Translations under genes and position numbers: made by a program | Source: Brevibacillus brevis | Lineage (GTDB): Bacteria; Bacillota; Bacilli; Brevibacillales; Brevibacillaceae | DNA length: 64,000 nt | Assembly (NCBI RefSeq): GCF_900637055.1 | Contig: NZ_LR134338.1 | Location: forward strand, 2,428,001-2,492,000 | Direction: 5' to 3' | Notes under the pieces: generated by a model | The model's input: only the letters and a program-made list of their open reading frames with translations | Told to the model about the DNA's origin: nothing | The model's database searches: none | Shown: in pieces, positions 1 to 9,026 of the stretch | Layout: every line of letters starts with the position of its first letter | Position numbering within the stretch: position 1 is the stretch's first letter

Positions 1-143
1 TAACATATGATGGCATTCATCTGGATGAGTTAATGAGCAGTTTAGAAAAAGACCAACGCAGGATGCTGCATCAGCTGGTCATTCGTTTGGAAGCAAAAGG
101 GGCTATTGTGGCACTTCCTGGCGGTTATTTTGCACGGCGATAG
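1..143 (+). CDS. dprA: DprA/Smf DNA-processing protein, C-terminal fragment
   Basis: Only the last 46 codons are present; the start lies before the window. The fragment reads in frame from base 3 to the TAG at 141-143 and ends in LPGGYFARR. It contains a helix-rich stretch (DELMSSLEKDQRRMLHQL) followed by an LEAKGAIVALPGG wing, the pattern of the winged-helix domain that closes many DprA proteins. DprA loads RecA on single-stranded DNA during natural transformation. dprA directly upstream of topA is the standard order in Bacillales, which supports the call. So little sequence is visible that nothing can be said about the Rossmann core. Confidence 0.75.
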   Translation, partial: TYDGIHLDELMSSLEKDQRRMLHQLVIRLEAKGAIVALPGGYFARR

Positions 144-185
144 CATATCCGCTAGCTTTTTGGCAACGCCTAGAGGCACAAGTGT

Positions 186-215
186 TTGACAAACCGGATG
201 AGGGTATTTAATAAT
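186..215 (+). promoter_or_regulatory. Candidate SigA promoter for topA
   Basis: A perfect TTGACA (186-191) is followed after 18 bases by AATAAT (210-215). It lies 34 bases before the topA start and inside the only gap (144-249) between dprA and topA. The -35 is consensus; the -10 is one base off, and the spacing is one longer than ideal. Inferred from sequence only. Confidence 0.5.
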
Positions 216-249
216 AGGGAAGATTCCTTACTAAAAGGGGAGGAAAAAA

Positions 250-2328
250 ATGGCTGATACGCTAGTAATCGTAGAATCCCCTACGAAGGCCAAAACCATT
301 GGAAAATACCTGGGTAGTAAATATATCGTGAAAGCGTCTATCGGGCATGTACGCGATTTGCCGAAAAGTCAAATGGGTGTAGACGTTACGCGTAATTTTG
401 AACCCAAATACATAACCATTCGCGGCAAAGGCGATGTATTGAAAGGCTTAAAAGATGCTGCTAAAAAAGTAAAAAAAGTATATCTCGCAGCCGACCCGGA
501 TCGCGAAGGGGAGGCAATTGCTTGGCATTTGGCACAATACTTGGGACTTGATTTGAATCAACCGCTTCGTGTGGTATTTAATGAGATTACCAAAGATGCC
601 ATCAAAGAAGCATTCAAGCATCCACGACACATAAACATGGACTTGGTAAATGCTCAACAGGCACGTCGCATTCTCGACAGACTCGTGGGCTACAATATCA
701 GTCCAATTCTATGGAAAAAGGTTCGAAAAGGCTTGAGTGCCGGACGTGTTCAATCGGTTGCGGTTAAGCTTATCATGGATCGTGAGCGTGAGATCCAAGA
801 GTTTATCCCGGAAGAGTATTGGACGATTGCGAGTACATTAATTAGCGACGGAAAAGAAATTAACGCTAAGTTCTATGGTTATGGCGATGAAAAGGTTGAG
901 CTTCATTCGGAAGATGATGTAGCAGCGGTATTGAAACGAATGAAGAACAAACCCTACGTGGTACAAAAGGTAACGAAGCGTGAGCGTAAGCGCAATCCTG
1001 CACCTCCTTTTATCACGAGTTCTTTACAGCAAGAGGCAGCGCGTAAGCTGAACTTCCGCACTTCTAAGACCATGCGAATTGCTCAAGAGCTCTATGAGGG
1101 GATTGACGTTGGCAATAAAGAAGGCGCAGTTGGTTTGATTACCTATATGCGTACAGACTCTACTCGCCTATCTGCAACAGCACAGAACGAAGCAAGAGAA
1201 TACATACTTGAGAAATATGGGCAAGACTATGTATTATCTGAGCCACGCAATCAGGCGAAAAACGAAAATGCTCAAGACGCTCACGAAGCGATTCGTCCAA
1301 CAGGTGTGATGCGTACACCAGATGAGATCAAGGAATACTTGTCGAGAGATCAATTGCGCTTGTATCGATTAATCTGGGAGCGTTTCCTTGCCAGTCAAAT
1401 GTCATCCGCTGTTCTTGATACGATGAGCGTAGATATTGACGCAGGTGGAGTTACCTTCAGAGCAACAGGATCAAAAGTGAAGTTCCCAGGATTTATGAAG
1501 GTATATATTGAAGGAAACGATGATGGCGCAGAAGAAGAAAGCTTCCTTCCGCCGATTGAAGAAGGACAAATCCTCGAACAAAAAGAAATCGAGCCGAGTC
1601 AGCACTTTACACAGCCACCACCTCGATTCTCTGAAGCGCGCATGCTTAAAACGATGGAAGAGATGGGAATTGGACGTCCGTCTACCTATGCGCCTACATT
1701 AGAGACCATTCAAAAGCGGGGCTATGTGGCATTGGAAGAGAAGCGATTTGTCCCGACTGAATTGGGCGAGATTGTGATCACGCTTGTCGAGGAGTTTTTC
1801 CCGGAGATTCTCAACGTAGAATTCACTGCGCATATGGAGTCGGGTTTAGATAATATCGAAGCAGGAACCACCAATTGGGTGCAGGTGCTGGACGATTTTT
1901 ATCAAGACTTTGCAAAGCGCGTAGTTGTTGCAGAAGAAGAAATGAAAGAAGTAGAGCTGAAAGTCGAAGAATCGGATGAATCATGTGAGCTTTGCGGCCG
2001 TGTGATGGTTTATAAGCTTGGTCGATTTGGCAAGTTTTTAGCTTGTTCCGGATTCCCGGATTGTCGTAATACGAAGCCGATTGTAAAAGAAATCGGCGTA
2101 AAGTGTCCGCAGTGTGAAACCGGAGAGATTATCGAACGTAAATCTAAGAAGAGTCGTATTTTTTACGGCTGCAATCAATATCCGGAATGCGATTTTGTAT
2201 CGTGGGACAAACCGATTGCCAGACCTTGTCCAAAATGCTCCAGCATGCTCGTGGAGAAAAAGCGCAAGAAGCAAGGAGTTAGCATTGTTTGCACCAAGTG
2301 TGATTATCAAGAAGAGGCAGACTCCTAA
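250..2328 (+). CDS. topA: DNA topoisomerase I (type IA)
   Basis: Relaxes negatively supercoiled DNA by cutting one strand through a 5'-phosphotyrosine. The 692-residue length matches Bacillus TopA. The N-terminal Toprim domain starts [18 protein letters not shown] and carries the acidic motif DPDREGEA at residues 82-89. The catalytic tyrosine is Tyr299 in [12 protein letters not shown]. The C-terminus has three four-cysteine zinc-ribbon motifs beginning near residues 579, 619 and 660, used for single-strand binding. The start is fixed by AAGGGGAGG seven bases upstream. It probably leads a transcript with trmFO, which begins 39 bases after its stop. The identification is secure. Confidence 0.98.
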   Translation: MADTLVIVESPTKAKTIGKYLGSKYIVKASIGHVRDLPKSQMGVDVTRNFEPKYITIRGKGDVLKGLKDAAKKVKKVYLAADPDREGEAIAWHLAQYLGLDLNQPLRVVFNEITKDAIKEAFKHPRHINMDLVNAQQARRILDRLVGYNISPILWKKVRKGLSAGRVQSVAVKLIMDREREIQEFIPEEYWTIASTLISDGKEINAKFYGYGDEKVELHSEDDVAAVLKRMKNKPYVVQKVTKRERKRNPAPPFITSSLQQEAARKLNFRTSKTMRIAQELYEGIDVGNKEGAVGLITYMRTDSTRLSATAQNEAREYILEKYGQDYVLSEPRNQAKNENAQDAHEAIRPTGVMRTPDEIKEYLSRDQLRLYRLIWERFLASQMSSAVLDTMSVDIDAGGVTFRATGSKVKFPGFMKVYIEGNDDGAEEESFLPPIEEGQILEQKEIEPSQHFTQPPPRFSEARMLKTMEEMGIGRPSTYAPTLETIQKRGYVALEEKRFVPTELGEIVITLVEEFFPEILNVEFTAHMESGLDNIEAGTTNWVQVLDDFYQDFAKRVVVAEEEMKEVELKVEESDESCELCGRVMVYKLGRFGKFLACSGFPDCRNTKPIVKEIGVKCPQCETGEIIERKSKKSRIFYGCNQYPECDFVSWDKPIARPCPKCSSMLVEKKRKKQGVSIVCTKCDYQEEADS

Positions 2329-2367
2329 GCAGCCTGATTCGATTTTGTAGTTTGGAGGATTAACAGC

Positions 2368-3681
2368 ATGTCACAACCAACAATTACAGTAGTGGGCGCT
2401 GGCCTCGCTGGTAGTGAGGCAGCATGGCAAATCGCGCAGGCAGGTGTAAAAGTAAAGCTATATGAAATGAGGCCGAAGACACAAACACCTGCTCACCATA
2501 CCGATAAATTTGCAGAGTTGGTATGCAGTAATTCATTGCGTGCTAACACGTTGACGAATGCAGTGGGTGTATTAAAAGAAGAAATGCGTCGATTGAACTC
2601 TGTCATTATTGATTCGGCAGATCGTTGCGCGGTTCCAGCTGGAGGCGCGCTTGCCGTAGACAGACACGAATTCGCGGCTCATGTTACAGATGCTGTTCGT
2701 AATCATCCTTTGGTTGAGGTCATTTCGGAAGAGATTACCGAAATTCCTGATGGGATCGTAGTAATTGCGACGGGGCCACTTACTTCTCCAGCTTTGTCTA
2801 CAAAGTTAAAAGAACTGACGGGTGAAGAATATCTGTACTTCTATGATGCGGCTGCGCCCATTATCGAGAAAGACTCGATTGATATGAACAAGGTATTCGT
2901 TGCTTCCAGATATGATAAAGGGGAAGCAGCCTACCTAAACTGCCCGATGACAGAAGAGGAGTTCAATCGTTTCTATGATGCGTTGATCTCTGCAGAAACA
3001 GTTCCATTGAAGGAATTTGAAAAGGAAATCTTCTTCGAAGGCTGCATGCCGATTGAAGTATTGGCAAAGCGTGGGCACAAAACCATGACATTTGGTCCCA
3101 TGAAGCCAGTAGGCCTGGTTGATCCGCGGACAGGCAAAAAGTCTTATGCGGTTGTACAGCTTCGTCAGGACAATAGTGCTGCGACATTGTATAACATCGT
3201 AGGTTTCCAGACCCATCTGAAATGGCCGGATCAAAAAAGAGTCTTTTCACTCATTCCTGGGTTGGAAAACTGCGAAATCGTTCGTTATGGTGTCATGCAC
3301 CGCAACACCTTTATCAACTCGCCAAAACTGTTGAAGCCTACGTATCAGTATAAAGATCGGGAAACTCTTTTCTTTGCAGGTCAAATGACTGGTGTAGAAG
3401 GATATGTGGAGTCAGCGGCATCTGGTTTGCTTGCGGGGATCAATGCAGCACGACTCGCAAAAGGGGAAGAATTGATCGAGCTTCCGCCAGAAACCATTAT
3501 GGGCAGCATGGCTCGTTACATTACAACGGCAGATCCAAAGCATTTCCAGCCAATGAACGCAAACTTCGGGTTGGTACCGGAATGGCCAGAAAGAATCCGA
3601 GACAAGCGTTTGAAAAATGAAAAGCTCGCTGAACGGGCGCTAGATACAATTCAGAATTTTACACAAGAACGACACAATTAA
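2368..3681 (+). CDS. trmFO: tRNA (uracil-54-C5)-methyltransferase, folate/FAD-dependent
   Basis: TrmFO makes ribothymidine at position 54 of the tRNA T-loop, using methylenetetrahydrofolate as carbon donor and reduced FAD. The 437-residue protein starts with the FAD-binding dinucleotide motif [12 protein letters not shown], followed by YEMRP and the family block [11 protein letters not shown]. Near the C-terminus the block [17 protein letters not shown] is typical of the GidA/TrmFO fold. It was formerly called Gid. A GGAGG lies upstream of the ATG. The topA-trmFO-xerC order is the same as in Bacillus subtilis. Confidence 0.97.
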   Translation: MSQPTITVVGAGLAGSEAAWQIAQAGVKVKLYEMRPKTQTPAHHTDKFAELVCSNSLRANTLTNAVGVLKEEMRRLNSVIIDSADRCAVPAGGALAVDRHEFAAHVTDAVRNHPLVEVISEEITEIPDGIVVIATGPLTSPALSTKLKELTGEEYLYFYDAAAPIIEKDSIDMNKVFVASRYDKGEAAYLNCPMTEEEFNRFYDALISAETVPLKEFEKEIFFEGCMPIEVLAKRGHKTMTFGPMKPVGLVDPRTGKKSYAVVQLRQDNSAATLYNIVGFQTHLKWPDQKRVFSLIPGLENCEIVRYGVMHRNTFINSPKLLKPTYQYKDRETLFFAGQMTGVEGYVESAASGLLAGINAARLAKGEELIELPPETIMGSMARYITTADPKHFQPMNANFGLVPEWPERIRDKRLKNEKLAERALDTIQNFTQERHN

Positions 3682-3742
3682 CATTGATATCCGATTTTCG
3701 TCTGTGTTACTATATAGGTGCTTCGAGGAGGGTGCATCCCGT

Positions 3743-4684
3743 ATGGACATTTCGCATCAAAATTCTGCGGATATTGAGATGTTTACCCGCTATTTGCGAG
3801 TTGAAAAAAACGCCTCTCCTCATACGGTGAAGCAGTATGTGGCAGATATCAGCGAATTTGTCTCCTTTATGGAACAGCACCAAATCCCCGTATTTGCTGC
3901 TGTTTCTTATTTGCATGGTCGCTCCTTTCTCGCGCAATTGGCTGGCAGGGGGCTTTCCCGGCGAAGTATTGCCCGCAAGCTATCCAGTTTGCGTAGCTTG
4001 TACCGATTTCTGTTGCGTGAAGGTCAACTGGAACAGAATCCATTTCAACTAGTCTCCACTCCCAAAATGGAGAAGAAACTTCCTTCCTTTTTATATCCGC
4101 AAGAAGTTCAAGCTTTTTTCGATCTGCCTGATACAACCACTCCACTGGGAATTCGTGATCGGCTGATTTTTGAACTGTTGTATGCAAGCGGCATGCGTGT
4201 TACGGAGCTCACCACTTTATCTGTGAATGATGTGAATCCGAGCATGGGAGTCGCCTTGGTTTATGGAAAAGGAGCGAAAGAACGGTATGTGCCGGTTGGA
4301 AGTTATGCCTGCGACGTTCTTCGGCAATACCTAGAATATGGAAGAGAAAAACTGTTGGCTGGAAAAGTAGAACACGGCAATTTGCTGGTTAATTATCGGG
4401 GAGAACCGTTATCCGACCGCAGTGTTCGGCGGATTGTAGACAAATACGTAGAAACGTACGCTCTTCAATTGCGGGTTTCACCACATACCTTTCGTCATAC
4501 GTTTGCGACCCATATGTTAAACGGCGGCGCTGATCTGCGTACCGTGCAAGAATTACTGGGACACGTCAATGTTTCGACGACACAGGTGTACACGCATGTA
4601 ACCAAAGAGCGACTTCGGCATGTATATGACACCGCTCACCCACGAGCAAACCCGGGCAATACAGGTTCCGCCAATCGGACATAA
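3743..4684 (+). CDS. xerC: Tyrosine recombinase XerC (CodV)
   Basis: With its partner XerD it resolves chromosome dimers at dif. The N-terminal SAM-like core-binding domain spans about residues 10-95. The catalytic domain follows, with Arg152 (SGMRVTEL), Lys176 (YGKGAKER), His248 and Arg251 (HTFRHTFATHML), His274 (LGHVNVSTT) and nucleophile Tyr283, a complete set. The ATG at 3743 was chosen because GAGGAGGG sits ten bases upstream; an in-frame start at 3704 would add 13 residues with no good site. The length of 313 fits the family. In B. subtilis the same gene is codV, the first gene of the codV-clpQ-clpY-codY operon, and that order is repeated here. Confidence 0.95.
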   Translation: MDISHQNSADIEMFTRYLRVEKNASPHTVKQYVADISEFVSFMEQHQIPVFAAVSYLHGRSFLAQLAGRGLSRRSIARKLSSLRSLYRFLLREGQLEQNPFQLVSTPKMEKKLPSFLYPQEVQAFFDLPDTTTPLGIRDRLIFELLYASGMRVTELTTLSVNDVNPSMGVALVYGKGAKERYVPVGSYACDVLRQYLEYGREKLLAGKVEHGNLLVNYRGEPLSDRSVRRIVDKYVETYALQLRVSPHTFRHTFATHMLNGGADLRTVQELLGHVNVSTTQVYTHVTKERLRHVYDTAHPRANPGNTGSANRT

Positions 4685-4699
4685 CGGGAGGAATCAGTG

Positions 4700-5242
4700 A
4701 TGGAACAGTTTCACGCAACAACCATATTTGCTGTACAGCACAATGGGTCTGTAGCGATGGCCGGAGATGGTCAGGTTACTTTTGGCAACAGCATGGTAAT
4801 GAAGCACGGTGCCAAAAAAGTAAGACGTCTATATCGCGGCGAAGTTTTAGCAGGATTCGCTGGCTCTGTTGCTGATGCGATTACGCTTTTTGAGAAGTTT
4901 GAAGGAAAGCTGGAGGAGTATCACGGGAATCTGCAGCGAGCTGCTGTAGAGCTGGCGAAAGAGTGGCGCATGGATAAAATTTTGCGTCGTTTGGAAGCGA
5001 TGATGATTGTTGCCAATAAGGAGCATTTGCTGCTTATTTCCGGAAATGGCGAAATCATTGAGCCTGATGATGGGATTCTTGCAATTGGTTCTGGCGGTAG
5101 CTTTGCCCTTGCAGCAGGTCGTGCATTGAAAACATATGCGCCTCATCTCGGCGCACGTGAAATTGCGGAAGCATCGCTTCGTACCGCTGCTGAAATTTGC
5201 GTGTTCACAAACAACAATCTTGTTGTGGATGAGTTGAATTGA
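4700..5242 (+). CDS. hslV: ATP-dependent protease peptidase subunit HslV/ClpQ
   Basis: Proteolytic half of the HslUV (ClpYQ) proteasome-like protease. The protein is 180 residues and has the conserved [23 protein letters not shown] and [16 protein letters not shown] blocks. The N-terminus reads [14 protein letters not shown]. By remembered alignment Thr7 corresponds to the N-terminal nucleophile of Escherichia coli HslV. B. subtilis ClpQ (MSSFHATT) is reported to use Ser2 instead, but Glu occupies that place here, so processing to Thr7 seems likelier (inference). A GTG lies directly before the ATG and either could be used; GGGAGG lies upstream. The hslU Shine-Dalgarno site begins just after this stop. 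Confidence 0.95.
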   Translation: MEQFHATTIFAVQHNGSVAMAGDGQVTFGNSMVMKHGAKKVRRLYRGEVLAGFAGSVADAITLFEKFEGKLEEYHGNLQRAAVELAKEWRMDKILRRLEAMMIVANKEHLLLISGNGEIIEPDDGILAIGSGGSFALAAGRALKTYAPHLGAREIAEASLRTAAEICVFTNNNLVVDELN

Positions 5243-5262
5243 GCGAAAGGGAGGAACCTACT

Positions 5263-6612
5263 GTGCTGAATCTTGAGCAATTAACCCCGCGTAAGATCGT
5301 AGAGCATTTGGATAAATACATTGTCGGGCAGGCACAAGCCAAGAAAGCCATCGCTGTAGCGCTTCGCAACCGCTATCGTCGCAGTCGTTTGCCAGAGCAA
5401 ATGATTGAAGAGGTTGTTCCAAAAAACATCTTGATGATCGGACCTACTGGTGTTGGAAAAACGGAAATTGCACGTCGGATTGCAAAGCTGACAGGTGCTC
5501 CTTTTATTAAAGTCGAAGCAACGAAGTTTACGGAAGTCGGTTATGTAGGACGAGATGTGGAATCGATGGTCCGTGATCTGGTCGAAGCTTCTATCCGTAC
5601 GGTCAAACAGGAAAAAGTAGAGTCGGTGAAAGAGAAAGCCGAGAAGCTTGCGAATGAAGCGATTGTGAACGTACTTGTCCCATCTCGCAAGCAGTCGAAC
5701 TCGTTCAAAAATCCGTTGGAGATGTTCTTCGGTGGACAGCAGCAACGCAGACAAGTCATGTGGCAATTGACGAATGGCCAGTTAGAAGAGCAAATGATTG
5801 AGATTGAAGTCGAAGACCAATCACCTTCGATGTTTGACATGTTCCAGGTTCCGGGTACAGAACAAATGGGGATGCAAATGCAGGATATGCTCGGTAGCCT
5901 GATGCCTAAGCGGATGAAGAAACGAAAATTGCGAATAAAAGATGCGCGAAAGGTATTAATTCAGCAGGAAGCGCAAAAACTGGTGGATATGGACGAAGTT
6001 ACGCAGGAGTCAATTCGTCGAGCCGAACAACACGGTATTATCTTCATTGACGAAATTGACAAGATTGCGGGTAAGGATGGGCGTGGCCCGGATGTATCCC
6101 GTGAAGGGGTCCAGCGTGACATTTTACCGATTGTGGAAGGCTCAACTGTCATGACCAAGTATGGTCCTGTCAAAACAGATTATGTTCTGTTTATTGCAGC
6201 TGGTGCTTTTCACATGGCAAAACCATCAGATTTAATTCCTGAATTGCAAGGTCGTTTTCCGATTCGGGTGGAGCTGACTAGCTTGCGCGTTGAAGATTTT
6301 GTCCGAATTTTGACTGAGCCTAAAAACGCGTTGCTTAAGCAGTACGTGGCCCTCTTGGAAACAGAAGGTGTGCGTGTTGAATTTACACCAGAAGCCATTC
6401 AGGAACTTGCTCGTCTCGCTGCTGAGGTCAATCAGAGCACAGATAACATTGGTGCTAGACGATTGCACACCATATTGGAGAAGCTACTGGAGGATCTCTC
6501 TTTTGAAGCCCCAGAAATCCACCTAGAAGTTGTACAGATTACCCCCGATTATGTCAAACAGAAATTAGGTACAATCGCGGGGAACAAAGACTTGAGTCAA
6601 TATATTTTATAA
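5263..6612 (+). CDS. hslU: HslU/ClpY AAA+ unfoldase of the HslUV protease
   Basis: ATPase ring that unfolds substrates and feeds them to HslV. Walker A is [13 protein letters not shown], Walker B IIFIDEID, and the intermediate I-domain lies between them; the pore motif GYVGRD is present. GTG at 5263 is preferred because GGGAGG (5249-5254) lies eight bases before it. A TTG at 5239 that overlaps the hslV stop would add eight residues but has no ribosome site. The first residues after the GTG ([17 protein letters not shown]) align with B. subtilis ClpY from memory. The length of 449 is close to that of other Firmicute HslU proteins. Confidence 0.96.
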   Translation: MLNLEQLTPRKIVEHLDKYIVGQAQAKKAIAVALRNRYRRSRLPEQMIEEVVPKNILMIGPTGVGKTEIARRIAKLTGAPFIKVEATKFTEVGYVGRDVESMVRDLVEASIRTVKQEKVESVKEKAEKLANEAIVNVLVPSRKQSNSFKNPLEMFFGGQQQRRQVMWQLTNGQLEEQMIEIEVEDQSPSMFDMFQVPGTEQMGMQMQDMLGSLMPKRMKKRKLRIKDARKVLIQQEAQKLVDMDEVTQESIRRAEQHGIIFIDEIDKIAGKDGRGPDVSREGVQRDILPIVEGSTVMTKYGPVKTDYVLFIAAGAFHMAKPSDLIPELQGRFPIRVELTSLRVEDFVRILTEPKNALLKQYVALLETEGVRVEFTPEAIQELARLAAEVNQSTDNIGARRLHTILEKLLEDLSFEAPEIHLEVVQITPDYVKQKLGTIAGNKDLSQYIL

Positions 6613-6652
6613 ACATTGGATAGGCAGCACATATAATTAGGAGGAAATACAG

Positions 6653-7432
6653 ATGGATCTACTGTCAAAAACAAGAAGAATTAACCGCATGTTGCAAAAA
6701 TCCGCGGGTCATGCCGTGAACTTCAATGAAATGTCCCAAGTTTTGAGTGACGTTATTGAAGCAAATACTTATGTTGTAAGCCGCAAAGGAAAACTTCTTG
6801 GCTATGCGATTCATCAAGAGATGGATAACAGCCGTATGCAGAAAATGCTGGAAGAGCGCCGCTTTCCAGAAGAGTACAGCATGGGGTTACTGAAAGTAGA
6901 TGAAACATCTGCGAACCTGGATGTAGATAGTCCATACACCATTTTCCCAGTTGAAATGAAAGAAGTATTCCGTACAGGTTGGACGACGCTCGTTCCAATT
7001 ATGGGTGGAGGAGATCGTCTCGGTACGCTGATCTTGGGTCGTATTAACGATCAATTTGTCGATGACGACCTGATTCTTGCAGAAGTAGGGGCAACTGTAG
7101 TAGGTATGGAAATCTTGCGCGAGCGTTCTGAAGCAATCGAAGAGGAAGCACGCAGCAAAGCGGTTGTACAAATGGCGATTGGTTCCCTCTCTTACAGTGA
7201 GTTGGAAGCAGTTGAACATATTTTTGAAGAGCTCGAAGGCAAAGAAGGCTTGCTCGTTGCCTCCAAAATCGCGGATCGCGTAGGAATTACTCGCTCCGTA
7301 ATCGTAAACGCACTGCGTAAGCTGGAGAGTGCGGGTGTTATCGAATCCCGTTCTTTGGGGATGAAAGGTACCTTCATTAAAGTGCTGAATGAAAAGCTGT
7401 TGCCTGAGCTCGAGAAGCTCAAAACCTCGTAA
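6653..7432 (+). CDS. codY: GTP- and branched-chain amino acid-sensing global regulator CodY
   Basis: CodY represses stationary-phase, amino-acid and in B. subtilis also motility genes when isoleucine, leucine or valine and GTP are plentiful. The N-terminal GAF ligand domain covers about residues 1-155 and a long linker helix follows. The C-terminal winged helix-turn-helix includes [20 protein letters not shown], one of the most conserved CodY segments. The length of 259 is exactly that of B. subtilis CodY, and the ATG follows AGGAGG. It is last in the xerC-hslVU-codY group and is closed by a strong terminator. Control of the adjacent fla/che operon is possible, but I found no good CodY box upstream of flgB. 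Confidence 0.98.
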   Translation: MDLLSKTRRINRMLQKSAGHAVNFNEMSQVLSDVIEANTYVVSRKGKLLGYAIHQEMDNSRMQKMLEERRFPEEYSMGLLKVDETSANLDVDSPYTIFPVEMKEVFRTGWTTLVPIMGGGDRLGTLILGRINDQFVDDDLILAEVGATVVGMEILRERSEAIEEEARSKAVVQMAIGSLSYSELEAVEHIFEELEGKEGLLVASKIADRVGITRSVIVNALRKLESAGVIESRSLGMKGTFIKVLNEKLLPELEKLKTS

Positions 7433-7466
7433 TATATACCTTGCCAAAAGTTACAAGAAAGTAAAC

Positions 7467-7502
7467 AAAAGGTGTAGCAACCCATGTTGCTGCACCTTTT
7501 CT
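7467..7502 (+). terminator. Intrinsic terminator after codY
   Basis: The arms AAAGGTGTAGCAAC and GTTGCTGCACCTTTT pair around a CCAT loop with one mismatch and end in a T run. It separates the codY operon from the flagellar operon. Confidence 0.9.
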
Positions 7503-7806
7503 CATGGGACTTTAGTCCTAATTATTGCAAAAAACGACACATTATTACCATAAATTATATATTGATTTTTTATGCTTGCTACGAAATAGGCAATGGTTTG
7601 AATATGGATTCCTTGTAAAATGCAGTAAAAAAACAGGAAAGATAAGGGATTTAGTCCCATTGAATCATTTTGAAAAACGTCATGAAAAGGGGCTTTTTTG
7701 TCCAAATTGATTTTGCTATGATTGAATCGTATTAGGGTGTCGAAAATACAGGAAATATAGGTGGTTTTAGGGAAAACAATTGACTCATATTGGGGGAGAA
7801 GGAAAA
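7503..7806 (+). promoter_or_regulatory. AT-rich upstream region of the fla/che operon with a candidate SigA promoter
   Basis: This 304-base stretch holds no supported gene. It should carry the main operon promoter. The best match I can see is TTGATT (7707-7712), 17 bases, then TATTAG (7730-7735), four of six matches in each box; an overlapping TATGAT at 7717-7722 has a poorer -35 partner. No convincing SigD box (TAAA plus GCCGATAA) or CodY box was found. The start site would leave a leader of about 65 bases before flgB. Confidence 0.4.
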
Positions 7807-8220
7807 ATGCTGGATAGTTACCATCTGCAGGTCCTGGAGAGATCACTCGACGCTGCAACATTGCGACATAGAACGATCGCAAACAACCTTGCCAACATAG
7901 ACACCCCTCAATTCAAAAGTCAACAAGTCATCTTTGAGAGCTTTTTGCAAGATGAGTTGAACGCAAGAGCGGGACATGGCAAGTTAGAAGCGTATCGGAC
8001 CAATCAACGACACCTCCCGTTTGGAAATGCAGGAGGCGTTGCAGTACCACAGGTTGTGTCCAATCCGAATAACTTCATTCAGAACAGTGGCAATGATGTT
8101 GACTTGGAAACAGAAACAACAGAATTGGCCAAAAACCAAATTTGGTACAGCGGTTTGACGCAATTGACAGCAGGACATTTTCAAAAGCTACGCAGTGTAA
8201 TTGAGGGTGGAGGTAAATAA
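7807..8220 (+). CDS. flgB: Flagellar proximal rod protein FlgB
   Basis: First gene of the fla/che operon. The 137-residue protein forms part of the rod inside the basal body and is exported by the flagellar type III system. The rod/hook-family N-terminal motif appears as RTIANNLANIDTPQFKSQQV, and the C-terminal heptad region (ETETTELAKNQIWYSGLTQ) matches the family. The ATG at 7807 follows GGGGGAGAAGG; an upstream TTG at 7780 lacks a site. flgC starts two bases after the stop, with its Shine-Dalgarno site inside the end of this gene. Confidence 0.96.
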   Translation: MLDSYHLQVLERSLDAATLRHRTIANNLANIDTPQFKSQQVIFESFLQDELNARAGHGKLEAYRTNQRHLPFGNAGGVAVPQVVSNPNNFIQNSGNDVDLETETTELAKNQIWYSGLTQLTAGHFQKLRSVIEGGGK

Positions 8221-8222
8221 GG

Positions 8223-8681
8223 ATGAGCTTGTTTCAGGGAATTAACACAAGTGCTTCTGCCTTAACAGCTAACCGCTTGCGATTGGATACGATTGCTTCC
8301 AATATTGCGAATGCGGAAACCACTCGAGCAAACTTCGTAGATGGCGCCTGGCAGCCATATCGGAGAAAAATGGTGGAGTTGTCACCTCAAACAAATGGAA
8401 CATTTGATAACTTCCTGCAAGCAGCCGTAGGGACGGTCTCAGGAAGTCGAGGTGGACAAGGTGTGAAGGTCACAGCGATTCAAGAAGACAATACTCCTTT
8501 TAAGCGAGTGTTTGATCCATCTCACCCAGATGCAGATCAAGACGGATATCTCTTGATGCCGAACGTCGACCCGATGAAAGAGATGGTGGACATGATCTCC
8601 GCATCAAGATCATACGAAGCCAACGTGACAGCATTGAATGCTTCCAAATCGATGATGCTAAAAGCATTGGAAATCAAGTAA
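8223..8681 (+). CDS. flgC: Flagellar proximal rod protein FlgC
   Basis: Rod protein of 152 residues. The N-terminal signature LDTIASNIANAETTR and the C-terminal block PNVDPMKEMVDMISASRSYE are diagnostic for FlgC. It assembles with FlgB between the MS ring and distal rod. GGAGGT within the flgB terminus serves the ATG. The order flgB-flgC-fliE is that of B. subtilis. Confidence 0.97.
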   Translation: MSLFQGINTSASALTANRLRLDTIASNIANAETTRANFVDGAWQPYRRKMVELSPQTNGTFDNFLQAAVGTVSGSRGGQGVKVTAIQEDNTPFKRVFDPSHPDADQDGYLLMPNVDPMKEMVDMISASRSYEANVTALNASKSMMLKALEIK

Positions 8682-8699
8682 AGCGGGTGAGAGTAAGGT

Positions 8700-8996
8700 A
8701 TGGAAATGAGTGCAATCTCCCAACTAACGCCAATTCGTACACCGAGTGTGAACAAGCCAACCCCAGCTGAAGTTTCCCAAGAATTCTCATCGTTTCTATC
8801 GGATGCCATGAATAAAGTGAATCAGGCGCAAGTAGAATCGTCGAATCTTGCCGACAAGTTTGCAGCGGGAGAAATTACCGACTTGCACCAATTGACTGTT
8901 GCAGGTCAAAAAGCTTCCGTGATGCTACAAATGACTATGCAGGTCAGGAACAAGATGATTGAGTCTTATCAAGAAATCATGCGCATGTCGATTTGA
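8700..8996 (+). CDS. fliE: MS ring-rod junction protein FliE
   Basis: A protein of 98 residues linking the FliF ring to the rod, and among the first proteins exported. The C-terminal part is typical: LHQLTVAGQKASVMLQMTMQ followed by VRNKMIESYQEIMRMSI. The N-terminus is variable in this family. The ATG at 8700 has only a weak site (GGTGAGAGTAAGG), and an ATG six bases on is a possible alternative, so the first two residues are uncertain. Confidence 0.93.
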   Translation: MEMSAISQLTPIRTPSVNKPTPAEVSQEFSSFLSDAMNKVNQAQVESSNLADKFAAGEITDLHQLTVAGQKASVMLQMTMQVRNKMIESYQEIMRMSI

Positions 8997-9026
8997 TCGT
9001 TGTTGGTATCCTTTGAGAGGTGAAAC

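Noticed and set aside
7664..7678. Possible CodY box upstream of flgB
   Set aside because: About six mismatches to AATTTTCWGAAAATT, no better than chance in AT-rich DNA.
7525..7710. A 61-codon plus-strand frame in the codY-flgB gap
   Set aside because: No ribosome site, AT-driven composition, and it runs into the likely promoter.
7502..7882. A 126-codon minus-strand frame across the region upstream of flgB
   Set aside because: It overlaps the flgB start, the codY terminator edge and the probable fla/che promoter, has no ribosome site and no recognisable protein pattern.
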